Assembly (NCBI RefSeq): GCF_003675385.1
Contig: NZ_RCWZ01000003.1
Span: 1-64,000, forward strand
Length of the DNA stretch: 64,000 bases
From: Mucilaginibacter kameinonensis
GTDB lineage: Bacteria > Bacteroidota > Bacteroidia > Sphingobacteriales > Sphingobacteriaceae
Direction: 5' to 3'
The notes under the pieces are model-generated. The model searched no databases, was not told the DNA's origin, and saw nothing but the letters and a program-made list of their open reading frames with translations. Of this stretch, positions 36,757-44,602 are shown one piece after another; the first letter of the stretch is position 1, and every line of letters starts with the position of its first letter. The position numbers and the translations under genes were made by a program.

Positions 36757-38115
36757 ATGATACTTAAAAAAGCTACCGTTTTAATTGTTGACGACGATCC
36801 GGACGTACTTACCGCGGTTAAACTTTTGCTTAAACCCGAAGCCCGGGAAATCATCACCGAAAAGAATCCGGAAAACCTTAACTGGCTGCTGCAACGTAAC
36901 GAGGTTGACCTGATTTTGCTTGATATGAACTTTAACAGCGCCATTAACACCGGTAACGAGGGGTTATACTGGCTGCGTAAGGTAAAAGAATGGAAGCCTG
37001 ATGTTTGCGTGATTATGATAACAGCTTATGGCGATATTGATCTGGCTGTACGTTCGCTTAAAGAAGGCGCTAATGACTTTGTGGTAAAACCATGGCATAA
37101 CGAAAAGCTGATAAATACCATTAAAGACCTGCTTGATAAAAAAGAAGGCGGCGCGAAAACAACCAAAACCCCGGTTAAAAGTACAGCGGGTGACACCTCG
37201 ATTCTTGGCGAATCGGATGTGATGCAGGATATTTTTTATAAGGTTAATAAGATAGCCCCCACCGATGCCAATATCCTGATCCTTGGAGAGAATGGTACGG
37301 GTAAAGACCTGATGGCGAAAGCTATCCATGAACGTTCGCTTCGCGCCGATAAACCTTTTGTTAAGGTAGATGTGGGCGCTTTGACAGATACCCTGTTTGA
37401 AAGCGAATTATTCGGCCATAAAAAGGGAGCTTTTACCGATGCCCGTGAAGACCGTATGGGCCGTTTTGAGGAAGCTCAGGGTGGTACTCTGTTTTTGGAT
37501 GAGATTGGTAACATCAGCCTGCAACAGCAAGCTAAGCTGCTTACCATTTTGCAAAACCGTCAGGTAACCCGCCTCGGGACCAACAAGCCTGTTGATGTGG
37601 ATATCAGGCTGATCTGTGCTACCAACGTACCGCTGAGCGAACTTGCCAACGAAAACAAATTCCGTAAGGATTTGATATATCGAATCAATACCGTAGAGAT
37701 CAATATGCCAGCGTTGCGCCGCCGAAATGAAGATATTGTGATCCTGGCACGCCATTTTGCAAAATTGTACGCCAGCAAATACCTCAAACCGTCAATGGAT
37801 TTTGATGCGGCGGCTATTAACAAGCTTAAGTCATACAATTTCCCTGGCAATGTGCGTGAGTTGCAATATACCATTGAACGTGCCGTGATTATGGCTGATG
37901 ATAGTACCTTGAGGCCTGATGATCTGATCTTTTCGATATTGGAAACATCTACAGAAAGCGTGGTTGACGCTGACAACATTCCGCTGAGTGCGCTGGAAAA
38001 GAACGCTATATTGCGTGTGATTGAGAAGCATAACGGCAACATTACCCGTGCCGCTAAAGAGCTTGGCCTTACCCGCACCGCCTTATACCGAAGATTAAGC
38101 AAATATGATATTTAA
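36757..38115 (+). CDS. NtrC/AtoC-type response regulator with GAFTDA loop
   Basis: 452 residues. Receiver domain 1-125 has acidic pocket D12-D14, phosphoacceptor D56 (LILLDMN), switch Thr in MITAYG and Lys in VVKPW. The AAA+ domain has Walker A GENGTGKD (177-184), Walker B TLFLDE (244-249) and GAFTDA (224-229), where classical sigma-54 activators read GAFTGA. A C-terminal Fis-type helix-turn-helix (GNITRAAKELGLTRTALYRR) completes it. It should bind distal sites and remodel sigma-54 polymerase when phosphorylated. Its gene overlaps the kinase gene by 11 bases, and the divergent transporter operon carries repeated box motifs, which makes that operon its likely target. Confidence 0.93.
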   Translation: MILKKATVLIVDDDPDVLTAVKLLLKPEAREIITEKNPENLNWLLQRNEVDLILLDMNFNSAINTGNEGLYWLRKVKEWKPDVCVIMITAYGDIDLAVRSLKEGANDFVVKPWHNEKLINTIKDLLDKKEGGAKTTKTPVKSTAGDTSILGESDVMQDIFYKVNKIAPTDANILILGENGTGKDLMAKAIHERSLRADKPFVKVDVGALTDTLFESELFGHKKGAFTDAREDRMGRFEEAQGGTLFLDEIGNISLQQQAKLLTILQNRQVTRLGTNKPVDVDIRLICATNVPLSELANENKFRKDLIYRINTVEINMPALRRRNEDIVILARHFAKLYASKYLKPSMDFDAAAINKLKSYNFPGNVRELQYTIERAVIMADDSTLRPDDLIFSILETSTESVVDADNIPLSALEKNAILRVIEKHNGNITRAAKELGLTRTALYRRLSKYDI

Positions 38116-39451
38116 CCGTTACGAATGGCGGCTTTTGCTGCGTGTATTTCTATTACTGCTTGTACTTACTGTTACGGCCTTTGTTATTGTAAACCTTGGC
38201 CAGCTGTTGTATCTCGTGATCCTGCTGCCATTGGTTGCCTACTCGGTTGTAGACATGATCCGTTTTCAGAAAAAAGCGCAGGACGAGGTAAATCAATTTG
38301 TAGAATCTATCCATTACCGCGATTTTTCCCGCCATTTTGACGTACGTAAAGCGCCTAATGAGCTTAAGCCCCTGCGTAAAGGTTTTAACGATATCAACAC
38401 CACATTTAAACTCATAAGCCGCGAACGCGAAACACAATACCATTATTTGCAAAAGATCCTTGAACTCGTTGATACCGGTATTTTATCATACGAAGAAGAA
38501 ACCGGCGAAACCGGCTGGATCAATGAGGCTTTTAAAACCATTATTGGCGTACCTTATTTAAAAACAGTACACTCGCTCGAGAAACGAGAGCCGTCATTAT
38601 ATGCCGAGCTCATCAAACTTAAACCCGGCGACAGCAAGATCATCACCGTTACCCGCAACCAGCAGCAGGTTAAAATACTGGTAAATGCCAGCCTGATGCG
38701 CAGCGACGAGAAACTGTATAAACTCATAGCTTTTCAAAACGTAAACGAAGCTTTAGACGAAACCGAATCAAAAGCGTGGTCAAAGCTGCTGAACGTAATG
38801 ACGCACGAGATTATGAACTCTGTTGCCCCCATCTCTTCTTTGGCCGATACGCTCAAGAACCGCCTGCAAAGCCCCGATATTACAGAAAGCCTGCCACACA
38901 GCGACCTGGAAGATATCGAACTTGGTATCGACACCATCAAACGCCGCAGCGAAGGACTGCTTAAGTTTACCGAAAGCTACCGCAGCCTCAACAAGATCAC
39001 CAAGCTTGATCTCAACAAGATCATGGTGCGTAACATTTTCGAGAACCTGAACAGTTTGATGACGCCTACGCTGGAGAAAAAGAAGATAGAACTGGAGATC
39101 ATTCTTCGCGATCCTACACTTTCTATCGAAGCAGATATCAACCTGATTGAACAGGTAATGATCAACCTGCTCGTTAACGCCATTGAAGCGGTAAAAGACC
39201 GTGAAGAACCACGCATTACCCTCACTGCCGAAATTCAGGGCGGCAAAACCTTTGTGAAAGTTATTGATAACGGTTTAGGCATGCCGCCCGAATTGCTCGA
39301 TAAGATCTTTATTCCTTTCTTTAGTACCCGTAAAACCGGTAGTGGTATTGGTTTAAGCCTGTGTAAACAGATTATGCTGTTGCATAAGGGCAATATCCAG
39401 GTACAATCAACCGAGGGTAAAGGATCAGCATTTATCCTCTCTTTTGTATAG
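38105..39451 (+). CDS. Membrane histidine kinase without extracytoplasmic sensor domain
   Basis: 448 residues. Two helices at about 10-30 and 32-48 are separated by only a few residues, so there is no room for a periplasmic sensor. A cytoplasmic HAMP/PAS-like stretch (about 50-215) follows, then the H-box MTHEIMNS with H234, N-box NLLVNAIEAV, G1 VIDNGLGMP and G2 GSGIGLSLCKQI. It is the cognate kinase of the overlapping upstream regulator. Such a layout is typical of intramembrane-sensing kinases (BceS, LiaS), which are informed by a partner membrane protein; here the adjacent permeases are obvious candidates. That sensing role is inference; kinase identity is certain. Confidence 0.93.
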   Translation: MIFNRYEWRLLLRVFLLLLVLTVTAFVIVNLGQLLYLVILLPLVAYSVVDMIRFQKKAQDEVNQFVESIHYRDFSRHFDVRKAPNELKPLRKGFNDINTTFKLISRERETQYHYLQKILELVDTGILSYEEETGETGWINEAFKTIIGVPYLKTVHSLEKREPSLYAELIKLKPGDSKIITVTRNQQQVKILVNASLMRSDEKLYKLIAFQNVNEALDETESKAWSKLLNVMTHEIMNSVAPISSLADTLKNRLQSPDITESLPHSDLEDIELGIDTIKRRSEGLLKFTESYRSLNKITKLDLNKIMVRNIFENLNSLMTPTLEKKKIELEIILRDPTLSIEADINLIEQVMINLLVNAIEAVKDREEPRITLTAEIQGGKTFVKVIDNGLGMPPELLDKIFIPFFSTRKTGSGIGLSLCKQIMLLHKGNIQVQSTEGKGSAFILSFV

Positions 39452-39505
39452 CCGGACTTCCTGAATGGGGAGTTTGCCAAGCATACTATCTTTATGACTT
39501 TGCAA

Positions 39506-39538
39506 AAACTTACGAAGTTTTGGAAACTTCGTAAGTTT
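39506..39538. terminator. Perfect 15-bp hairpin after kinase gene
   Basis: AAACTTACGAAGTTT (39506-39520) and AAACTTCGTAAGTTT (39524-39538) with loop TGG. It lies 54 bases after the kinase stop and just before the next gene. It ends in only three T, so it is a weak terminator or boundary hairpin. Confidence 0.6.
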
Positions 39539-39558
39539 GGTTCAACAACATCTACTGC

Positions 39559-40092
39559 ATGAACTATAAAGGCAATATCCTCGCGATTTCCGGGAGTTTA
39601 AGATCTGGCTCATCCAACCATAATATTTTGAGTTTTTTAGGCAGATTAGCTCCGGCTGATATACATTATTCCATATACGACAGATTAGCAAATATCCCTC
39701 CGTTTGATCCGGGACTGGATCATGAACACCCTTCTGAAGCGGTCGCTGAATTACGGGACTTGATGAGAAATGCGTCAGGCATTATTATTTGCACGCCTGA
39801 ATATGCGTTTGGCGTTCCTGGTCAGCTAAAAAACATGTTGGATTGGATGGTTTCGAGCAGCTCGCTGGTTGATAAGCCGGTAGCTTTGGTTACGGCGTCA
39901 TCGGTTGGCAGTCACGCACATGCCGCGTTGCTTCTGACACTCGGAGCGCTTTCTGCAAAAGTAGTTGACGGAGCTACTTTGCTTATTCAGTTTATCAGGA
40001 GTAAGATTGACGCGAGCGGAAATATTACAGATCTGGAAACCGAAAACGCGTTGCGGAATGTAATGGAAGTGTTTTGGGGAGAGATACAATGA
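39559..40092 (+). CDS. NADPH-dependent FMN reductase family protein
   Basis: 177-residue flavodoxin-fold protein. The N-terminal phosphate-binding loop SGSLRSGSSNHNIL follows the first strand (NILAIS). The family motif CTPEYAFGVPGQLKNMLDW, with its characteristic PEY and G(x)LKN(x)LDW, marks it as an FMN_red-family oxidoreductase that binds FMN and reduces flavin, quinone or similar substrates with NAD(P)H. The family normally has 170-200 residues, so it is complete. It stands alone after the two-component genes and a hairpin. The substrate cannot be read from sequence. Confidence 0.88.
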   Translation: MNYKGNILAISGSLRSGSSNHNILSFLGRLAPADIHYSIYDRLANIPPFDPGLDHEHPSEAVAELRDLMRNASGIIICTPEYAFGVPGQLKNMLDWMVSSSSLVDKPVALVTASSVGSHAHAALLLTLGALSAKVVDGATLLIQFIRSKIDASGNITDLETENALRNVMEVFWGEIQ

Positions 40093-40098
40093 TGTAAA

Positions 40099-40512
40099 CT
40101 ACCATTGATAGTCCTCAGTATATTCACCATCTAATCTATAGTCTCTAAGCTTCTGTTTTTTCATAGTATCCATATCCAATTGCCAAATAGCTCCGCTCGC
40201 GGACCAAGGATCAATCAAAAGCTCCACCCTGGTATGGGACACTTGTCTAACTTTCTCTACCCAACACAGCTCGGGCCCATTTATTTCAAGTGCCCCAGTA
40301 TCCTTTTTCCATAAAATGCACCAGATTCCTCCTGCTAAGCACCAGTCTCCAGTCTTGCTTATCAATCCAAAAGAAGGGTCACCAGGAAGATAGCCGATAT
40401 ATAAACTTTCATTTTTCTTTTTATCTACCAAATAAACTTCTTCATACTCATAACCAAGTAACAAATCCTCAGTTTCGTCAAGAATGCGCAGATTCATTTT
40501 CGATTGGATCAT
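40099..40512 (-). CDS. Hypothetical protein downstream of YceH-family gene
   Basis: 137 residues with no signal peptide or membrane helix and no motif I recognise. It is rich in Trp, Asp, Glu and Leu, with short aromatic phrases (AGGIWCILWKKDTG, DPWSASGAIWQLD) suggesting a small beta-rich domain. It begins 6 bases after the YceH-family stop on the same strand, so the two are probably co-transcribed; it ends 6 bases from the convergent FMN reductase. A second Met at residue 6 could be the true start. Confidence 0.65.
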   Translation of the reverse strand: MIQSKMNLRILDETEDLLLGYEYEEVYLVDKKKNESLYIGYLPGDPSFGLISKTGDWCLAGGIWCILWKKDTGALEINGPELCWVEKVRQVSHTRVELLIDPWSASGAIWQLDMDTMKKQKLRDYRLDGEYTEDYQW

Positions 40513-40518
40513 AATAGG

Positions 40519-41178
40519 TTACTCCACTCCCAATTCCCTCATCAACCTGCCCACAGTATCTTTCAACTCAGCAATCTCCTGTTCTGCTTTAGCCAAACGG
40601 GCTTCAAGGGCCGATGAGGATACACGACCGGTTGGTTCATCAGCAAAGTCATCATCGCTAAATTCAGGCGTACCGCCTAATAAATGAGCATATCTAACTT
40701 CTTTTTGGCCAGGACGCTTAGGTAATTGCACTACATATGGCATTTCTCCCCCGGCCAATCTATCTAATACCTCCTGTACCTCCTCTATCGAATCAAACTC
40801 GTACATACGGCCGCTGTTGGTATTCAGTTCACCAGGTGTTTGAGGTCCGCGAAGGATCAGCAGGCAAATCAGCGCTACTTCTGAAGGGATTACCGGGAAA
40901 ACGATGGCAAAATTGTGTTTATACTTTATGTTGCGGATTGAGCCACCGGTTGCGGTTGAAATCAAACCACGTCTTTTCAATGAATTCAGGGCATTGATAA
41001 CGGTATCGTCATCATAGTTAGTAACGGGCTTGCGTGACGTTTTCTGATTACAGGCAGCCACCAGGCCGTTAAGGGTCATGGGATAATAATCAGGCGTGGT
41101 TTTGGCTTTTTCCATTAAAGTACCAAGTACACGTAGCTCTTCTGCATCAAGTATGGGTAAAGTTTGCGGTGAATCCAT
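40519..41178 (-). CDS. YceH-family (DUF480) winged-helix protein
   Basis: 219 residues. The N-terminus LDAEELRVLGTLMEKAKTTPDYYPMTLNGL and the following ACNQKTSRxPV are hallmark YceH/DUF480 sequences. Two winged-helix domains (about 8-90 and 95-170) are followed by a linker and a C-terminal coiled coil (ARLAKAEQEIAELKDTVGRL). The molecular function of the family is not established. Transcribed divergently from the hydrolase gene at 41290, upstream of a small unknown gene. Confidence 0.92.
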   Translation of the reverse strand: MDSPQTLPILDAEELRVLGTLMEKAKTTPDYYPMTLNGLVAACNQKTSRKPVTNYDDDTVINALNSLKRRGLISTATGGSIRNIKYKHNFAIVFPVIPSEVALICLLILRGPQTPGELNTNSGRMYEFDSIEEVQEVLDRLAGGEMPYVVQLPKRPGQKEVRYAHLLGGTPEFSDDDFADEPTGRVSSSALEARLAKAEQEIAELKDTVGRLMRELGVE

Positions 41179-41289
41179 GGCTAAATATAAGCAGGTTTTT
41201 ATAGCGTCAAAAAAAATTGCTTATTTTCTGAATGCTAAAATCATTAGGATTAAAATAATAGCATCAAAATAGTTTACTTTGCACTTCTA

Positions 41290-42099
41290 ATGTCTTTATT
41301 CATTACATCATTAAATTCGGGAAGTAATGGCAACTGCTATTACGTAGGGAACGATCAGGAGGCGATATTGGTTGATGTAGGCATTTCATGCCGCGAAACT
41401 GAAAAACGCATGGTTAGGCTTGGGCTATCCATGCAAAAGGTAAAAGCCATTTTTGTATCGCATGAACATTCAGATCATATCCGTGGTATCCCGGTACTGG
41501 CAAAAAAATACCAGTTACCAGTTTATATTACCCCCGGAACATTAATGCACCTCAACGGGGTTGATGACCGCCTGATTCATCATCTCAAGGGATTTGAAAT
41601 TGTTAATATCGGAAGTCTGGAAGTAACGTCTTTTCCCAAAATACATGACGCGTCCGAGCCTCATAGTTTTATCGTGAGTTGCAACGATGTTAAAGTTGGT
41701 GTATTTACCGATCTTGGGATTGTGTGCGATCAGTTGATCCGCTATTTCAGCCAATGCCACGCAGCTTTCCTGGAAGCCAATTATGATGACGATATGCTGG
41801 ATAAAGGAGGCTATCCTTATTATCTAAAACAGCGTATCCGTGGTGGAAAAGGCCATTTATCAAATAAACAGGCGCTGGGCTTATTTACAACACACCGCCC
41901 GCCGCACATGACCCACCTGCTGCTTTCACACCTCTCCAAAAACAATAACGACCCCAAACTGGTGGAAGACCTGTTTACCAACTGCGCCGATGGGATCAAT
42001 ATTATCGTGGCTTCAAGGCATGAGGAAACACCTGTGTACTACATTAGTAACTCGGTTGTGCAGCATGAACCATTAGGCCAGCTTGGCCTTAACTTTTAA
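41290..42099 (+). CDS. Metallo-beta-lactamase-fold hydrolase (YycJ/WalJ-like)
   Basis: 269 residues beginning with the characteristic ITSLNSGSNGNCYYV. The metal site is visible: H58, H60, D62, H63 in SHEHSDHIRG, a later Asp in FTDLG, and His residues near DEMLDKGGYPY/LSHLSKNNN. Length and the start motif match the YycJ/WalJ branch, linked in Firmicutes to cell-wall signalling or DNA repair; the role in Bacteroidota is unknown. Cytoplasmic. It abuts the convergent peptidase gene with no spare base. Confidence 0.9.
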   Translation: MSLFITSLNSGSNGNCYYVGNDQEAILVDVGISCRETEKRMVRLGLSMQKVKAIFVSHEHSDHIRGIPVLAKKYQLPVYITPGTLMHLNGVDDRLIHHLKGFEIVNIGSLEVTSFPKIHDASEPHSFIVSCNDVKVGVFTDLGIVCDQLIRYFSQCHAAFLEANYDDDMLDKGGYPYYLKQRIRGGKGHLSNKQALGLFTTHRPPHMTHLLLSHLSKNNNDPKLVEDLFTNCADGINIIVASRHEETPVYYISNSVVQHEPLGQLGLNF

Positions 42100-42882
42100 T
42101 TAGGCAACATCGTCGTTTGCCAAATCTTGCGAAAACATCGTACTCAGCATTTCATAAAGTTCAGGGTGCTTATGCTTTAGTTCGTTGGGCTTTTGAAAAA
42201 AGTATTCAGCAACAACCGCTAAAAATTCCGCCTCATTGGTGATAGCATAAGGATTAATATCCGAGCGGCCGGCTTCAATTTTGTGAATCTCCTGGTGGAT
42301 CATTTTAAGCCAAGGCATCACATACTCATGGGCAAGCAAATTTTCAGGTACACCATCTGTAGCACCGTCAGATTTATCAAGCAGGTGTACAAACTCGTGG
42401 ATAGCGGTATTTTCTTTCCCAGCAGATTTACTGAAACCTTTGGTTAAGGCGGCTCTCGACAAGATCATCTGCCCGTTCATATACCCGGATCCCACCATTC
42501 CTAAAATGCTCCGGTTTTCACCCTCAAACTGAAACTCATTATCAAAAGTATCGGGATACAGGATCACATTGGTGAGGTTACGGTATTTCCAATCGCCAAA
42601 GCCAAATATCGGGATCACGGCACTTGCCGCAATCATTACTTTATCAGCATCGCTTACGGTTGTGCCAATCCCTTCAATAGTTATATCCGATAAAAAACCG
42701 GTAACTTTCTGTTCAAACAGCGCTTTTTGGGTATTATCGAGGTGTTGATAATAAGGAATATGTTGTTCCAAAAGCAACTTATAATTAATCCCAGCAACGG
42801 GTACTTCATTCACTACTTTCTTTTTATTCAGAAAAAAGAAAACAGCCAGCGCAATTATGATAAGGACTATAACAGGGAACAT
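42100..42882 (-). CDS. MtfA-like zinc peptidase with N-terminal membrane anchor
   Basis: 260 residues. Residues 1-20 form a membrane helix (VIVLIIIALAVFFFL). Zinc motif HEFVH lies near residue 160 in NTAIHEFVHLLDKSDGATDG, with the distal Glu region NEAEFLAVVAEYFFQ, as in MtfA/DUF980. E. coli MtfA cleaves peptides and binds Mlc; here the membrane anchor is an addition to the soluble E. coli form. Next on the same strand comes, 16 bases upstream, a DUF92 gene, so the two are likely co-transcribed. Confidence 0.88.
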   Translation of the reverse strand: MFPVIVLIIIALAVFFFLNKKKVVNEVPVAGINYKLLLEQHIPYYQHLDNTQKALFEQKVTGFLSDITIEGIGTTVSDADKVMIAASAVIPIFGFGDWKYRNLTNVILYPDTFDNEFQFEGENRSILGMVGSGYMNGQMILSRAALTKGFSKSAGKENTAIHEFVHLLDKSDGATDGVPENLLAHEYVMPWLKMIHQEIHKIEAGRSDINPYAITNEAEFLAVVAEYFFQKPNELKHKHPELYEMLSTMFSQDLANDDVA

Positions 42883-42898
42883 TTATATATAGATTAAA

Positions 42899-43606
42899 TT
42901 ATAAAACAAGGTAAAACAGCAACATAAACAAGGCGGCTACGAGGGTATTTAAAAAGTTAACGGTATTGTTATTGATTAAACCTTTTCTTTCCAATATAGC
43001 CCCTAAAACGGAATCTATGAGATTACCAAGCGTCCCAGCTATTACTATCCAGATGAGTTTCACTGTCCACCCCATTCCTATCGCATAAACAGCAGCAATA
43101 ACAACAGAACCAATTACGCCAATTAAAGTACCCTCAACACTTATCACCCCATCAAGTCCGCGTGTATCCGGTTTTAGGGTTATAATGTTAAAGAAACGTT
43201 TGCCGTAAACCATCCCCAATTCCGACGAAAGCGTATCTGCCGTTGCAGAAGCAAAACTGGCCGCCATCATCAATTGTAAAACAGGTGTATGTGCCGGTAA
43301 TGCGAGGATTGTAATTCCGCACAACGCAGCAGTGCCGGCATTAGCTAAAACCTGTGCGGCGGTTCTTCCACCCTTTTCAGCGGCATTGATATCCTCTTTA
43401 GTTTTACTTTGTACCGACGTGGCTGCCGAGCCTAAAATGAAAAAAGTGGTCATCATGGCTAAGCCTGTAAAACCGGCTCCGGCAAAAACTAAAATAGCAA
43501 CAACTGCACCTGTGAAAGCAGCTATAACTGTCAGTTTGCGGGCAGATATACTGTATACCATACCAGCTGCCAAAATCAGCGTTAACAAACCATAGCTTAA
43601 CCACAT
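42899..43606 (-). CDS. DUF92 family membrane protein
   Basis: 235 residues, almost entirely hydrophobic with about six or seven helices. The family phrases SARKLTVIAAFTGAVVA, FFILGSAATSVQSKTK, SFASATADTLSSELG and IVIAGTLGNLIDSVLGA are typical of DUF92 proteins, whose plant and cyanobacterial members take part in phytyl-phosphate/CTP-dependent reactions. Activity here is unknown. First gene of a two-gene unit with the MtfA-like peptidase. Confidence 0.85.
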   Translation of the reverse strand: MWLSYGLLTLILAAGMVYSISARKLTVIAAFTGAVVAILVFAGAGFTGLAMMTTFFILGSAATSVQSKTKEDINAAEKGGRTAAQVLANAGTAALCGITILALPAHTPVLQLMMAASFASATADTLSSELGMVYGKRFFNIITLKPDTRGLDGVISVEGTLIGVIGSVVIAAVYAIGMGWTVKLIWIVIAGTLGNLIDSVLGAILERKGLINNNTVNFLNTLVAALFMLLFYLVL

Positions 43607-43665
43607 AGTTTACCGAAAAGATATATTGCCGCTAAATTAAACTTTCAATTCATACTTTTGAGCAC

Positions 43666-44352
43666 ATGAAAGATATACTGGGCCAGGCCATACATGATCA
43701 TCACCATAAATTAGCTAATCACAAGCTTTGGATCAATAATCAATATGGCCCGAAGGAAGAAATGCCAATTGATGTTTATTTCAGGGATGAGGACGATATG
43801 CCTGATATTGAATGGCTGGCAATGAACGAATGCCGCGGAAAAGTACTGGATATCGGCGCCGGAGCAGGCAGCCATGCTTTGGTATTACAAGCGCGCGGCT
43901 TTGATTGTGTTGCGCTTGACATATCACCTTTAGCCTGCGAAGTAATGAAAGAGCGGGGCGTAGCGAAAGTAGTTAAAGGAGACATTTTTGTTTATGACGA
44001 ACAAAAGTACGACACCTTGCTCCTGCTTATGAATGGCATTGGTCTTACCGGCACACTTGAAAACCTCAAGGTATTTTTACAACACATTAAACTGCTGCTT
44101 AATCCCGGCGGCCAGATCCTTTTCGACTCATCAGATATCGCTTATCTCTACGAAGATGACCTGCCCGAGAAAGGTTATTACGGCGAACTGCTTTATCAAT
44201 ATCAATATAACCGCCAAAAAACTGACTGGTTCCACTGGCTATATGTTGATGAAAAAACACTTGAACCCATTGTTAATGAAATGGGCTTTGACATGGAGGT
44301 GTTGCTGGAAGATGAGTTTAAACAATACCTGGTGCGGTTAACGCTAAAGTAA
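43666..44352 (+). CDS. Class I SAM-dependent methyltransferase
   Basis: 228 residues. SAM-binding motif I VLDIGAGAGSH (60-70), acidic end of strand 2 VALD, motif around VKGDIFVYDE, and post-motif region LLLLMNGIGLTG followed by LLNPGGQILFDSSD. These place it among Methyltransf_25/11-like enzymes acting on small molecules. The substrate is not deducible. Divergent from DUF92 with 59 bases between; nothing downstream for 250 bases. Confidence 0.88.
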   Translation: MKDILGQAIHDHHHKLANHKLWINNQYGPKEEMPIDVYFRDEDDMPDIEWLAMNECRGKVLDIGAGAGSHALVLQARGFDCVALDISPLACEVMKERGVAKVVKGDIFVYDEQKYDTLLLLMNGIGLTGTLENLKVFLQHIKLLLNPGGQILFDSSDIAYLYEDDLPEKGYYGELLYQYQYNRQKTDWFHWLYVDEKTLEPIVNEMGFDMEVLLEDEFKQYLVRLTLK

Positions 44353-44602
44353 AACAGCGAAATATTTTTAACTCACTATACCTATTTCCAACAAGTAGAG
44401 GATATTTAACTATTTACCCCACTTATAATACATCGCTTACGAAATTATTTGTTATAATTTTCACTTAGTTATTATTCTTTAGTAGTACATTTAGGGTAAA
44501 ATTTAAAACTTATCACGTTAACTCAAAAACTATCTCCCCGAAGATCTAAATAAACAGATCTTTAATATTCTCCTTGCACCAAACCAAACTTTTCACAATT
44601 CT

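Noticed and set aside
38105..38115. Possible frameshift or fusion between regulator and kinase
   Set aside because: The 11-base overlap is in a different frame with complete domains on both sides, the normal arrangement of coupled two-component genes.
42099..42100. Fusion of the MBL-fold hydrolase with the MtfA-like peptidase
   Set aside because: The two frames are on opposite strands, and their adjacent stop codons are simply convergent.
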